In this document: piece by piece, positions 1 through 5,649 of the stretch | Layout: each line of letters begins with the position of its first letter | Position numbering within the stretch: position 1 is the first letter of the stretch | Assembly: GCF_946479965.1 (NCBI RefSeq) | Contig: NZ_CAMLHX010000091.1 | Location: forward strand, 1 to 7,585 | DNA: 7,585 bases | DNA from: an uncultured Mucilaginibacter sp. | Lineage (GTDB): Bacteria > Bacteroidota > Bacteroidia > Sphingobacteriales > Sphingobacteriaceae | Direction of reading: 5' to 3' | Notes under the pieces: generated by a model | What the model was told of the DNA's origin: nothing | What the model saw: the letters and a program-made list of their open reading frames with translations, nothing else | Databases searched by the model: none | Made by a program: the position numbers and the translations under genes

Positions 1-256
1 GCTGACCTTTTGAATCTAATACTTCACACATTACAAGGTGAGCATCTTTTCTTTGAGGGTCAGGACATGTAAATACCGGTTTCAGGATACAATCTGAAGA
101 ACCACCTGGTGCCTGCTCAGTTGATGAACCATCGAAGCTCCAGTTATCCAGATCTTCTACTTTTCCACTGAAACTTTTAACAATTTTTGTTTTACTACGC
201 AGGCTTTGAGTTGGTTTATACCCATCAAGCCAAATGTACTCGAGTTTTGTTGCCAT
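1..256 (-). CDS. glnA: Glutamine synthetase, GSII (eukaryotic-like) type, N-terminal part
   Basis: The enzyme makes glutamine from glutamate, ammonia and ATP in the cytoplasm and is central to nitrogen assimilation. The first 85 residues, starting at the ATG at 256, are visible; the gene continues beyond the left edge. They hold the beta-grasp domain seen in GSII-type enzymes: EYIWLDG near residues 6-12, LRSKT at 19-23, and the signature WSFDGSSTEQAPGGSSD at about 39-54, followed by LKPV and DPQRKDAHLVMCEV. This resembles the WNFDGSSTGQAPG motif of eukaryotic and Bacteroidota GSII more than the long GSI form. The start is the only Met before the conserved YIWLDG block, and an A-run rather than a Shine-Dalgarno precedes it. 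It is divergent from mdh and has its own promoter candidate at 324-356. The family is clear; the symbol is generic (GSII is glnII in some organisms). Confidence 0.93.
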   Translation of the reverse strand, partial: MATKLEYIWLDGYKPTQSLRSKTKIVKSFSGKVEDLDNWSFDGSSTEQAPGGSSDCILKPVFTCPDPQRKDAHLVMCEVLDSKGQ

Positions 257-323
257 TTTTTATGTAATTTGTAAAGTTTGATTCAAATTGCGATTTTTAA
301 TAGTATAAATCACATTATGAAGA

Positions 324-356
324 CAAATCTAAAATAATAATTCTATTTTTTGCAAA
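324..356 (-). promoter_or_regulatory. Candidate Bacteroidota promoter for the glutamine synthetase gene
   Basis: Reading the minus strand, TTTG (complement of 353-356) is followed after 21 bp by TAGATTTG (complement of 324-331), an exact match to the phylum's TAnnTTTG -7 element with a -33 TTTG at accepted spacing. Transcription would start near 317, giving a leader of about 60 nt. The match is by eye; in AT-rich DNA such boxes also arise by chance. Confidence 0.5.
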
Positions 357-575
357 TATTATCACAAAAACTATGTAAAAATTTAAAATCACATAAAAAT
401 ATTATCTGTTTACAGTAAAAATCCAATTTGTTTTAACCAATAGGCTATATTTCTACATAGATTGAAACTTTTACAGCTAAAATTAAATTTTCCACGTCTG
501 TATTTTTAATTTTCTTGCAGGTTGGCCATCAGCACAGCGGCCTTCTACACCGTTGTAGTATTATCTTTTCTATTA

Positions 576-608
576 TTTGGCTGTAGTGCAGAGACTATTG
601 TATATTTT
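576..608 (+). promoter_or_regulatory. Candidate Bacteroidota promoter for mdh
   Basis: TTTG at 576-579 is followed after 21 bp by TATATTTT at 601-608, seven of eight positions of TAnnTTTG. The start site would fall near 615, leaving a leader of about 47 nt before the mdh ATG. The same 21-bp spacing is seen in the divergent candidate for glutamine synthetase. It is a pattern match only. Confidence 0.4.
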
Positions 609-661
609 TTATTAAAATTGCGCTCTGTTTAATTCATCTATAAAAATAAATCATATAAATC

Positions 662-1600
662 ATGAAAATAACCGTTATTGGTGCCGGTGCAGTCGGCGCT
701 ACCTGTGCGGATAACATTGCAAGGAAAGAGTTAGCCGAAGAACTAATTTTGTTAGACATCAGAGAAGGTTTTGCTGAAGGCAAGGCTATTGACATGATGC
801 AAACCGCGGCCCTTTTAGAGTTTGATACCAAAATAAAAGGTGTTACCAATGACTACGCCGCTACTGCCGATTCAGAAGTGGTGGTAATCACATCAGGTTT
901 GCCACGTAAACCGGGTATGACCCGCGAGGAGTTAATAGGCACCAATGCCGGCATTGTTAAAAGCGTTACCGAGAATGTGTTAAAATACTCGCCTAACACT
1001 ATTATTATAGTGGTATCAAACCCAATGGATACCATGAACTACCTTACGCTTAAAACTTCGGGCTTGCCTAAAAACCGTATAATTGGTATGGGTGGCGCTT
1101 TGGATTCTGCAAGGTTTAAATATTACCTGAGCCAGGAACTGGGCTGTTCTCCTGCCGACCTTAACGCGGTAGTTATCGGTGGTCACGGCGATACTACTAT
1201 GATACCGTTGATAAACCACGCTTACTGGAACAGCGTACCTGTTACCAACTTTTTAAGTAAAGAGCAGCAGGATAAAGTTGTTGCAGCTACTATGGTTGGC
1301 GGTGCTACTTTAACTAAACTGATAGGCACATCTGCATGGTACGCACCGGGTGCGGGTACAGCGTTTATGGTTGAGGCTATTGTGCGCGACCAAAAGAAAC
1401 TCCTTTCATGCGGTGTTGCTTTGGATGGAGAGTATGGCCAGTCTGATATTTCATTGGTTGTGCCTGTTATTTTGGGTAAGAACGGATGGGAGAAAATTGT
1501 TGATTACAGCTTAACTGCCGATGAGCAGGCCGCATTTAACAAGAGCGCAGACGCGGTACGCAACATGAACCAGGTGCTGGCTGACAGCAACCTGATCTAA
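662..1600 (+). CDS. mdh: Malate dehydrogenase, NAD-dependent, LDH-like type
   Basis: It interconverts malate and oxaloacetate with NAD in the TCA cycle, in the cytoplasm. The 312 residues match the usual length of LDH-like bacterial MDH. The N-terminal Rossmann fold begins at once with GAGAVGATCADNIA (residues 7-20); Asp32 at the end of the second strand (LLDIREG) indicates NAD rather than NADP. The mobile substrate loop SGLPRKPGMTREEL (78-91) carries Arg82 and Arg88; an Arg at the first of these sites separates malate from lactate dehydrogenases, which have Gln there. The catalytic pair is Asp148 (GGALDSARF, with substrate-binding Arg151) and His175 (IGGHGDTTM). The start at 662 places the glycine motif at the expected distance. 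The gene is monocistronic by appearance: it ends in tandem in-frame stops TAA TAA and a strong terminator follows. Nothing is missing. Confidence 0.97.
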   Translation: MKITVIGAGAVGATCADNIARKELAEELILLDIREGFAEGKAIDMMQTAALLEFDTKIKGVTNDYAATADSEVVVITSGLPRKPGMTREELIGTNAGIVKSVTENVLKYSPNTIIIVVSNPMDTMNYLTLKTSGLPKNRIIGMGGALDSARFKYYLSQELGCSPADLNAVVIGGHGDTTMIPLINHAYWNSVPVTNFLSKEQQDKVVAATMVGGATLTKLIGTSAWYAPGAGTAFMVEAIVRDQKKLLSCGVALDGEYGQSDISLVVPVILGKNGWEKIVDYSLTADEQAAFNKSADAVRNMNQVLADSNLI

Positions 1601-1619
1601 TAAAAAGACCGTTAATATT

Positions 1620-1653
1620 AAAGGCCTTCATCCAAAAATGAGGGCCTTTTTTT
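1620..1653 (+). terminator. Rho-independent terminator of mdh
   Basis: A 12-bp stem, AAAGGCCTTCAT (1620-1631) pairing with ATGAGGGCCTTT (1638-1649) with one G-U wobble, closes a 6-nt CCAAAA loop and runs into seven T residues (1647-1653). It lies 20 bp after the mdh stop and should end that transcript before the next plus-strand gene. Confidence 0.92.
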
Positions 1654-1667
1654 GTTGGTTTTCGGGG

Positions 1668-1676
1668 TGATCCAAA
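1668..1676 (-). repeat. Inverted copy of the TTTGGATCA word
   Basis: TGATCCAAA here is the exact reverse complement of the 9-mer repeated at 1843-1882. With flanking bases the match to the first downstream copy extends to 11 bp (GTGATCCAAAA at 1667-1677 against 1842-1852). The two ends would bound a 186-bp AT-rich segment (1667-1852), so they could be terminal inverted repeats of a tiny non-coding element or paired protein-binding sites. Confidence 0.55.
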
Positions 1677-1842
1677 ATAAAAGTGTTACCAAAAAATTGA
1701 AAAGTTAATTTATTGATTACTAATGTTTTAACAATTTTAGGTGCAACTACTTATTCGTCAGGAAAATTAGCTGTAAAATTATTGTAAATAATTGATTATA
1801 AAATAATTGCAAAAACGAAAAATTGGTGTTTTTTTGCCTTTT

Positions 1843-1882
1843 TTTGGATCACTTTGGATCATTTTGGATCACCTTTGGATCA
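1843..1882 (+). repeat. Four phased direct copies of TTTGGATCA
   Basis: The exact 9-mer TTTGGATCA occurs at 1843-1851, 1853-1861, 1863-1871 and 1874-1882, with start-to-start distances of 10, 10 and 11 bp, close to one helical turn. The linkers are 1, 1 and 2 bp. The array ends about 75 bp upstream of the ATG at 1958. An exact reverse-complement copy lies at 1668-1676. The repetition is seen directly; a regulatory or transposition role is inference. Confidence 0.85.
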
Positions 1883-1957
1883 GGCTGGCTAAAATGATCT
1901 TATCAGGTAAATTTCGGCAGACATCTGTATTTTTACTGCCCAAATAACATAACCACC

Positions 1958-2485
1958 ATGCACGACTGGCAAAGCTACGCGGCAAAACAAGGAATAGCAT
2001 TACAAAATACCGCCCCCTGTCAATTTTGCGGTGCCCCGGTTAACGGTGGAGTGGCAGAATGCCATCACAACGTCCATCACATAGCCGAACTGCTTGATTA
2101 CAACGATCCGGCAAATTACGTGACACGTTTTTATGCGGTTGATGCTTTGGCTCTACAGCATTACGAATTGCACGGCCCATGGAATAATTACATTCACTTT
2201 GCCCGATTAGTACTGCTGTTTGAAAAGAATGTTGAATGGAACTATACACTCACCCCCTTGCTGAGCAATGTGGTGAATGATTATAAAAGAAACCGTGAGC
2301 CATTCCCTTCTCCTCCCCCTGCCGGCCAAAGGGGCACTATAACAACCGTTGATATTTTATCTGCTAAAACCCCCGAAGAGTGCAAATCAGTGGTAAAAAA
2401 CTGGGCATATAGCGTTTACGAAGGCTTTTATGCCTATCGCGAAGAAGCGGAGCCTATTGTATCACAGTTTTTAGCTAAAAGGTAG
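1958..2485 (+). CDS. DUF5946-like protein with a Cys/His cluster
   Basis: This 175-residue cytoplasmic protein has no signal peptide or membrane segment. Near the N-terminus, CQFCGAP (Cys21, Cys24) is followed by ECHHNVHH (Cys35, His36, His37, His40, His41), then the motif YAVDALALQHYELHG (residues 59-73, His68 and His72). This order, CxxCG then C, then VDAxALQH, and a late NWAYSVYEGFYAY block, fits my recollection of DUF5946, a family of unknown function; the Cys and His residues could bind a metal, which is inference. Residues 117-125 form a proline-rich linker (PFPSPPPAG). The ATG at 1958 starts just ahead of the first conserved block and no other Met precedes the cysteines. It is the first gene of a pair with the glycolipid-binding-like gene 73 bp downstream. 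Confidence 0.72.
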   Translation: MHDWQSYAAKQGIALQNTAPCQFCGAPVNGGVAECHHNVHHIAELLDYNDPANYVTRFYAVDALALQHYELHGPWNNYIHFARLVLLFEKNVEWNYTLTPLLSNVVNDYKRNREPFPSPPPAGQRGTITTVDILSAKTPEECKSVVKNWAYSVYEGFYAYREEAEPIVSQFLAKR

Positions 2486-2558
2486 CATTTAAAGCCACTC
2501 GGTGAAGACCCGGCGCTTCATCTTCAAACAGACAGGCCCAATATCTGTTATTAACTAC

Positions 2559-3134
2559 ATGCAAACCAACCTACTTTGGCAAGGGCGGGAATATTTTTCG
2601 TTAGAAAGCTGCTTAGTTGACAGCGCACTTGACGGTTGTATCATTAACTCGGCCATTGTTGGTTATTATCAGGAAAAGATTTACCGGGTTGAATATATCA
2701 TCAAGACCAACACATTATGGCAAACCTTATTTGTTGAGATAACAGCCTGGCACGATAATGAAAAGCAAAACGTGGTTTTGAAAGGCGACGGCAATGGCAA
2801 CTGGACAATGAATGGCAAAACCATGGCAGAGTTTGCCGGATGCATTGATGTTGATATTCCGCTTACACCTTTTACCAACACCCTGCCGATAAACAGGCTT
2901 AAACAAGGCAAAGATCAAACACAAAAGATCAAGGTAATATACTGCGATATTTTAGAGAAAAAGATAAGTGCTGTAAGGCAAAAATATACCTGTATTTCGC
3001 CTACCTCCTATCATTACGAGAATGTTCCGAATGATTTTGAAGCAACTATTGAGGTGGATGATTTGGGCTTTGTGGTGGATTATCCGGAATTGTTTGTTAG
3101 GAAAGCGGCGATGAGTAGTAATTACACTGGTTAA
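2559..3134 (+). CDS. Putative glycolipid-binding protein (PF06475/DUF1089-like)
   Basis: The 191-residue product from the ATG at 2559 follows the pattern of the 'putative glycolipid-binding' family: an early WQGREYFSLESC, a central WQTLFVEITAW, the block LKGDGNGNWTMNG, then the strongest signature, CIDVDIPLTPFTNTLPINRL (around residues 94-113), and a C-terminal FEATIEVDDLGFVVDYPELF. Its true biochemical role is poorly known; the binding activity is a family-level assignment. There is no signal peptide, so it is probably cytoplasmic. A GTG at 2502 would add 19 residues (MKTRRFIFKQTGPISVINY) that do not resemble family N-termini, so I prefer the ATG; neither has a Shine-Dalgarno. The stop overlaps that of the convergent minus-strand ORF by 4 bp at 3131-3134. 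Confidence 0.85.
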   Translation: MQTNLLWQGREYFSLESCLVDSALDGCIINSAIVGYYQEKIYRVEYIIKTNTLWQTLFVEITAWHDNEKQNVVLKGDGNGNWTMNGKTMAEFAGCIDVDIPLTPFTNTLPINRLKQGKDQTQKIKVIYCDILEKKISAVRQKYTCISPTSYHYENVPNDFEATIEVDDLGFVVDYPELFVRKAAMSSNYTG

Positions 3135-3313
3135 TCGATTGAGCCGTATTTTATAATGTGAATTATTTCAAAAAAAAGAAACAGACCTATAGCGGCAAAG
3201 AAGAAATAAATCACAAGCTGCCATATTTTCAAAGACACAGTTTTTTCACTATGCTTTTTTCTATTTATAAAATAAATAACAAAGGTTGTTATCAGTACAA
3301 GTATTAAAGCCAT
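3131..3313 (-). CDS. Small two-helix membrane protein, hypothetical
   Basis: A 60-residue product with two hydrophobic stretches: residues 2-16 (ALILVLITTFVIYFI) directly from the start, and about 31-50 (WQLVIYFFFAAIGLFLFFEI). A basic loop with NRKKHSEK lies between, suggesting a hairpin in the inner membrane with the loop in the cytoplasm. I do not recognise a family. It follows the DJ-1/PfpI gene by 62 bp on the same strand and would be the last gene of that run. Its stop overlaps the stop of the convergent glycolipid-binding-like gene. No Shine-Dalgarno is visible, which is normal here. The clean two-helix pattern makes it more likely real than chance, but at this length that stays uncertain. 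Confidence 0.5.
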   Translation of the reverse strand: MALILVLITTFVIYFINRKKHSEKTVSLKIWQLVIYFFFAAIGLFLFFEIIHIIKYGSID

Positions 3314-3375
3314 CTCAATTATTTTTTAGGGTCTTGTAACCTCTTTCTTTTCCCTTTCGGTTAACTTAAATGCAA

Positions 3376-3933
3376 TCACCCACGATAATCCATTCTACTT
3401 CTAATTTCAGAAACAGCGTTTTTTCCGGCCCATTTTTCACATAGGTACAATCCAATATCGATTGATGCTGAAACTGCGCCCGCTGTAATTATATTATTGT
3501 CATCAACTATTCTATCTTTTACCACTTCTTTGCAATATTTTTTGAGTGTGTCGTACTCCTGATAGTTGGTAGTTGCTTTCCGGTCTGCAAGAAAACCAGC
3601 CGCGCCTAAAATCAAGCTGCCTGTGCAGATAGAAATTTTATATTTTGCCGGTTCAGAAGTTTTGATCCAATTTAAAAATTCATCGTTAAACTGTAGATTC
3701 CTGGTTCCAAGCCCTCCGGGAATAATAACAGCATCATAATCTGATAGTGAATTTCGCATTTTATCGGGTTTTATTGCGAGGCCAAAAGTGTCAGTTACAG
3801 ACTCGGTAAATGAGCAAATATCCCAGGTTAGATCCGGCAAATAATTCATTGATCTTAGTCTGCTGATCGGATCGTAAATACCTATAAAATCCAGCCAGGT
3901 TATCCCATTAAAAATTATGTATGCAATTTTCAT
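3376..3933 (-). CDS. DJ-1/PfpI family protein, isonitrile hydratase-like
   Basis: The 185-residue protein has the class I glutamine amidotransferase-like flavodoxin fold of the DJ-1/PfpI superfamily. MKIAYIIFNGITWLDFIGIYDP opens the fold with Asp15; YDAVIIPGGLGTRNL (66-80) supplies the glycine turn; the nucleophile elbow ISICTGSLILGAAGFL (100-115) carries Cys103; and ITAGAVSASIDIGLYL closes the core. In isonitrile hydratase (InhA) the catalytic set is an N-terminal Asp, the elbow Cys and the next Thr; Asp15, Cys103 and Thr104 occupy those places. The superfamily also includes chaperone, glyoxalase and AraC-fused regulator members, so the substrate is not known; no DNA-binding domain is present. 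It lies 43 bp downstream of the SseB-family gene and probably shares its transcript. No signal peptide, so cytoplasmic. Confidence 0.87.
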   Translation of the reverse strand: MKIAYIIFNGITWLDFIGIYDPISRLRSMNYLPDLTWDICSFTESVTDTFGLAIKPDKMRNSLSDYDAVIIPGGLGTRNLQFNDEFLNWIKTSEPAKYKISICTGSLILGAAGFLADRKATTNYQEYDTLKKYCKEVVKDRIVDDNNIITAGAVSASIDIGLYLCEKWAGKNAVSEIRSRMDYRG

Positions 3934-3976
3934 TGTATTTTAAATCAAACAAAGATGGAAGCTTACCGGGCCGTAA

Positions 3977-4753
3977 TCAAACACTATAAAAAGATCCTGT
4001 AGTTTTTAAATAGTCCGCAATACCGTTCTTATCCCTCACGCTTATAAAATCGATAAACTCATCAGCCCTTAAGTATTGGTATGCCAGGTGACTTGCTTCG
4101 TCCACAAGTTGCTGATCTAGTTGCTGTGCATCTATTCCGATTATATAGTGAGGTGGTATATCAGAAGCAGGATCATGAATCCAGCCCAGGTATGCCGCTG
4201 TTATATTGGGTTTATTTTTAAATAAAATTTTAAATGACTCCACCATATTTTGAGGATAGATGGCTGGCTGTGCTATTAAAACCTTCGTTTCTTTTTCAAT
4301 GGTAATTTTTTGATGAGTCGGATTCATGATTGTTCCATTCAACAATCTTTCAATTTCCTCGGGCAATAATTCTTTACCATAATCGGAATAGGGGTTTAAA
4401 ATAAAGGTTGCTCCCTTTGCCAAGCCAAAAAGATCCATGCCCTTCATCGCCATAAACTCCACCTGAGAATTTATTACGCCCTTATCAAAAATCCTATCAG
4501 TTGATGTAAACACCGGTATTCTTCCATCATCCAGGGTACGAATACTTACGGTGGTGTCTTCCTTAAGGGTGTAAGCCCCATGCGGCAGAGAATCGCTTTG
4601 AGTGAGTACAACAACTTCTTCGCTTAATAATAATTTGTAAAACTCGTCTCTATAAGCAGGCTCTGTGGCGGCTTTTTTTAAAACCGTTTCCAACTTAGGT
4701 GTTGAATCTTCAACTTTACTCTTACTTGATTTTAACCAATCGAACAATCCCAT
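3977..4753 (-). CDS. SseB family protein (enhanced serine sensitivity-like)
   Basis: The 258-residue cytoplasmic protein has two domains. After a charged linker (MGLFDWLKSSKSK), residues about 25-140 match the SseB N-terminal domain: YRDEFYKLLLSEEVVVL, the RTLDDGRIPVFTSTDRIFDKG strand-turn block, and MKGMDLFGLAKGATFILNPYSDYGKEL followed by LPEEIERLLNG. Residues about 148-258 resemble the SseB C-terminal domain, with AAYLGWIHDP and PPHYIIGIDA. The Escherichia coli namesake was linked to serine sensitivity, but the molecular function is unknown; members are also found in toxin-immunity and secretion contexts, which nothing here proves. The start is the only Met before MGLFDWL, preceded by an A7 run rather than a Shine-Dalgarno. 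It sits 65 bp after the frameshifted secreted gene and 43 bp before the DJ-1 gene. Confidence 0.83.
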   Translation of the reverse strand: MGLFDWLKSSKSKVEDSTPKLETVLKKAATEPAYRDEFYKLLLSEEVVVLTQSDSLPHGAYTLKEDTTVSIRTLDDGRIPVFTSTDRIFDKGVINSQVEFMAMKGMDLFGLAKGATFILNPYSDYGKELLPEEIERLLNGTIMNPTHQKITIEKETKVLIAQPAIYPQNMVESFKILFKNKPNITAAYLGWIHDPASDIPPHYIIGIDAQQLDQQLVDEASHLAYQYLRADEFIDFISVRDKNGIADYLKTTGSFYSV

Positions 4754-4818
4754 TTCTGTTTTTTTGATGTCCCGCAGGGTCTCACATAGGCCCTTTCAGA
4801 AGACCAATCCACCCCCAA

Positions 4819-5458
4819 TTAATTCACCCTTACAAACTTATTTTGGTCAGACACTTTAAGCGGATTAGCTGTGAACCATGTTACAAAAGCCCCCCATTTA
4901 TCCTTATTGGCTGTTTGCCATGCTGTAAATTTGTCCGTATCCGCTTGCGAAACTATCCAATAGTTGTATGCATCCAGGTGCCCGGCGTCCTTTATTGTCT
5001 TTTGATAATCAAACAGCAGGTTTTTCAGGGGCGATTTACTATCCATTGATATGTAATAATTTAAAGCAACAGTACGTATCCGGTTTAGTGCGTCAATATC
5101 AATACTTTTTTCAGCAGCACTGCCAACAGCCGTCGCAGCCTCGTACAGCATTGGTAAAGGCATTTTGCCACCCGCAAGCTGGTCAACTGATAAGGTTATA
5201 TTTTTTGAAAAACTAACGGCTACTTTACCACCGCCCGGAAAAGTTATTTGACTTTTATAGGTATCGTAATTGTAACTTTCGGGGTCTAGTTGTTCTGCCT
5301 CTATCAACAGTTTTAAGGCATCGTCATAGCGGCCCTGTTCGTCCTATCTTAATAGCTTCTCTTGCTTTAGACAAGGCCAGTTCTTTATTGGTTTGTGCAT
5401 AAGTAGCATTAACACCGATAGCGCAAGCCAATAGCAACAACAGCGTAATTTTTTTCAT
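4819..5458 (-). pseudogene. Secreted TPR-like protein, disrupted by a frameshift
   Basis: Translation from the ATG at 5458 gives a signal peptide: MKK, a Leu5 core (residues 6-10) and a likely cleavage at TYA|QTNKE. It then runs KAREAIKIGRTGPL to a TGA at 5326-5324. One frame over, reading opens just after a TAG at 5346-5344 as DEQGRYDDALKLLIEAEQLD and continues for 175 codons to the TAA at 4821-4819. The join restores the second helix of a tetratricopeptide repeat (G-x-Y-D-x-A...EAEQLDP), so the two halves are one gene of about 212 residues with one extra base, or two missing, near 5343-5346. The C-terminal part (LDAYNYWIVSQADTDKF, WGAFVTWFTANPL) is not in a family I recognise. I see no slippery heptamer, so mutation or sequencing error is likelier than programmed frameshifting. 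A translation restart at TTG 5307 would lack the signal peptide. Confidence 0.82.
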
Positions 5459-5516
5459 TGCTTAAAGGTTTAAATTAGCGGTAAGTTACTAATTTTTGAT
5501 AATGGCTACAAACTGT

Positions 5517-5545
5517 TCACAAATTTACCGGTGGTGAATTTGTGA
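5517..5545. promoter_or_regulatory. 29-bp inverted repeat overlapping a -7-like box, candidate operator
   Basis: TCACAAATTTACC (5517-5529) and GGTGAATTTGTGA (5533-5545) form a 13-bp inverted repeat with one mismatch (the outer 9 bp are perfect) around a 3-bp centre. On the minus strand the complement of 5520-5527 reads TAAATTTG, an exact TAnnTTTG box, about 60 bp upstream of the frameshifted secreted gene. No TTTG was found at -33. No T-run follows on either strand, which argues against a terminator for the upstream peptidase gene. An operator overlapping a promoter is the inference. Confidence 0.5.
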
Positions 5546-5649
5546 CGGTCTATTCATTGGCCTGATGTAGAGTCCCGATAGCTTTCTGGAGCTTCATTCC
5601 CCGAAGGACACGCAAAGCGTATTGCACCTTTAACCTTTCGCCTTAAAAA
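5546..5649. other. GC-richer intergenic stretch with small palindromes and CCTTTnn heptads
   Basis: Between the inverted repeat and the peptidase stop lie several short palindromes: CTTC-n7-GAAG near 5592-5606 and ACGC-AAA-GCGT at 5610-5620. Three successive 7-bp units follow, CCTTTAA, CCTTTCG and CCTTAAA (5627-5647), ending 2 bp before the stop codon of the peptidase. I see no ORF or terminator. The texture suggests a dispersed intergenic repeat, but only one copy is present here so this cannot be shown. Confidence 0.3.

Larger units (their letters stand above)
257..661. other. Divergent intergenic region between glutamine synthetase and mdh
   Basis: This gene-free stretch of 405 bp is strongly AT-rich. 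It separates two divergently transcribed housekeeping genes and should hold both promoters; the best candidates are listed separately. A second, weaker plus-strand candidate is TTTG at 427-430 with TATATTTC at 446-453, but its 15-bp spacer is short. The part at 515-590 is GC-richer and contains small imperfect palindromes (CTACA-CCGT-TGTAG near 544-557). I see no ORF, tRNA or recognisable riboswitch. Confidence 0.6.
1654..1957. other. Gene-free AT-rich region with an oligonucleotide repeat cluster
   Basis: About 300 bp between the mdh terminator and the DUF5946-like gene. It holds one inverted and four direct copies of a 9-bp word (listed separately), two direct copies of AAATAATTG (1786-1794 and 1801-1809), and long T-runs at 1829-1835 and 1839-1845. 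A -7-like box TAAATTTC is at 1908-1915, but no TTTG lies at proper spacing upstream, so the promoter of the next gene remains unclear. I see no ORF. Confidence 0.55.

Noticed and set aside
634..1219. Minus-strand ORFs of 60-71 aa opposite mdh
   Set aside because: They lie antisense to a clearly conserved malate dehydrogenase and their translations show no domain; they are shadows of mdh codons.
1667..1852. Call of a MITE or IS remnant
   Set aside because: The inverted ends match over only 11 bp, no target-site duplication was found and no transposase fragment is present; kept as a finding, not a mobile-element feature.
2502..2558. GTG start giving a 19-residue N-terminal extension of the glycolipid-binding-like protein
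   Set aside because: The extra residues do not resemble family N-termini and no ribosome binding signal supports GTG; the ATG at 2559 fits better.
4754..4818. Terminator between the frameshifted gene and the SseB-like gene
   Set aside because: Only a 3-bp CCC-GCA-GGG stem is visible, too weak; the A-run after it (minus strand) is not a U-tract.
4665..5216. Plus-strand ORFs of 64-82 aa across the SseB-like and frameshifted genes
   Set aside because: They overlap the supported minus-strand coding regions and show no family features.
5324..5346. Programmed +1 frameshifting
   Set aside because: The shift point shows no rare-codon/stop slippery context comparable to prfB and no stimulatory structure; an indel is the simpler reading.
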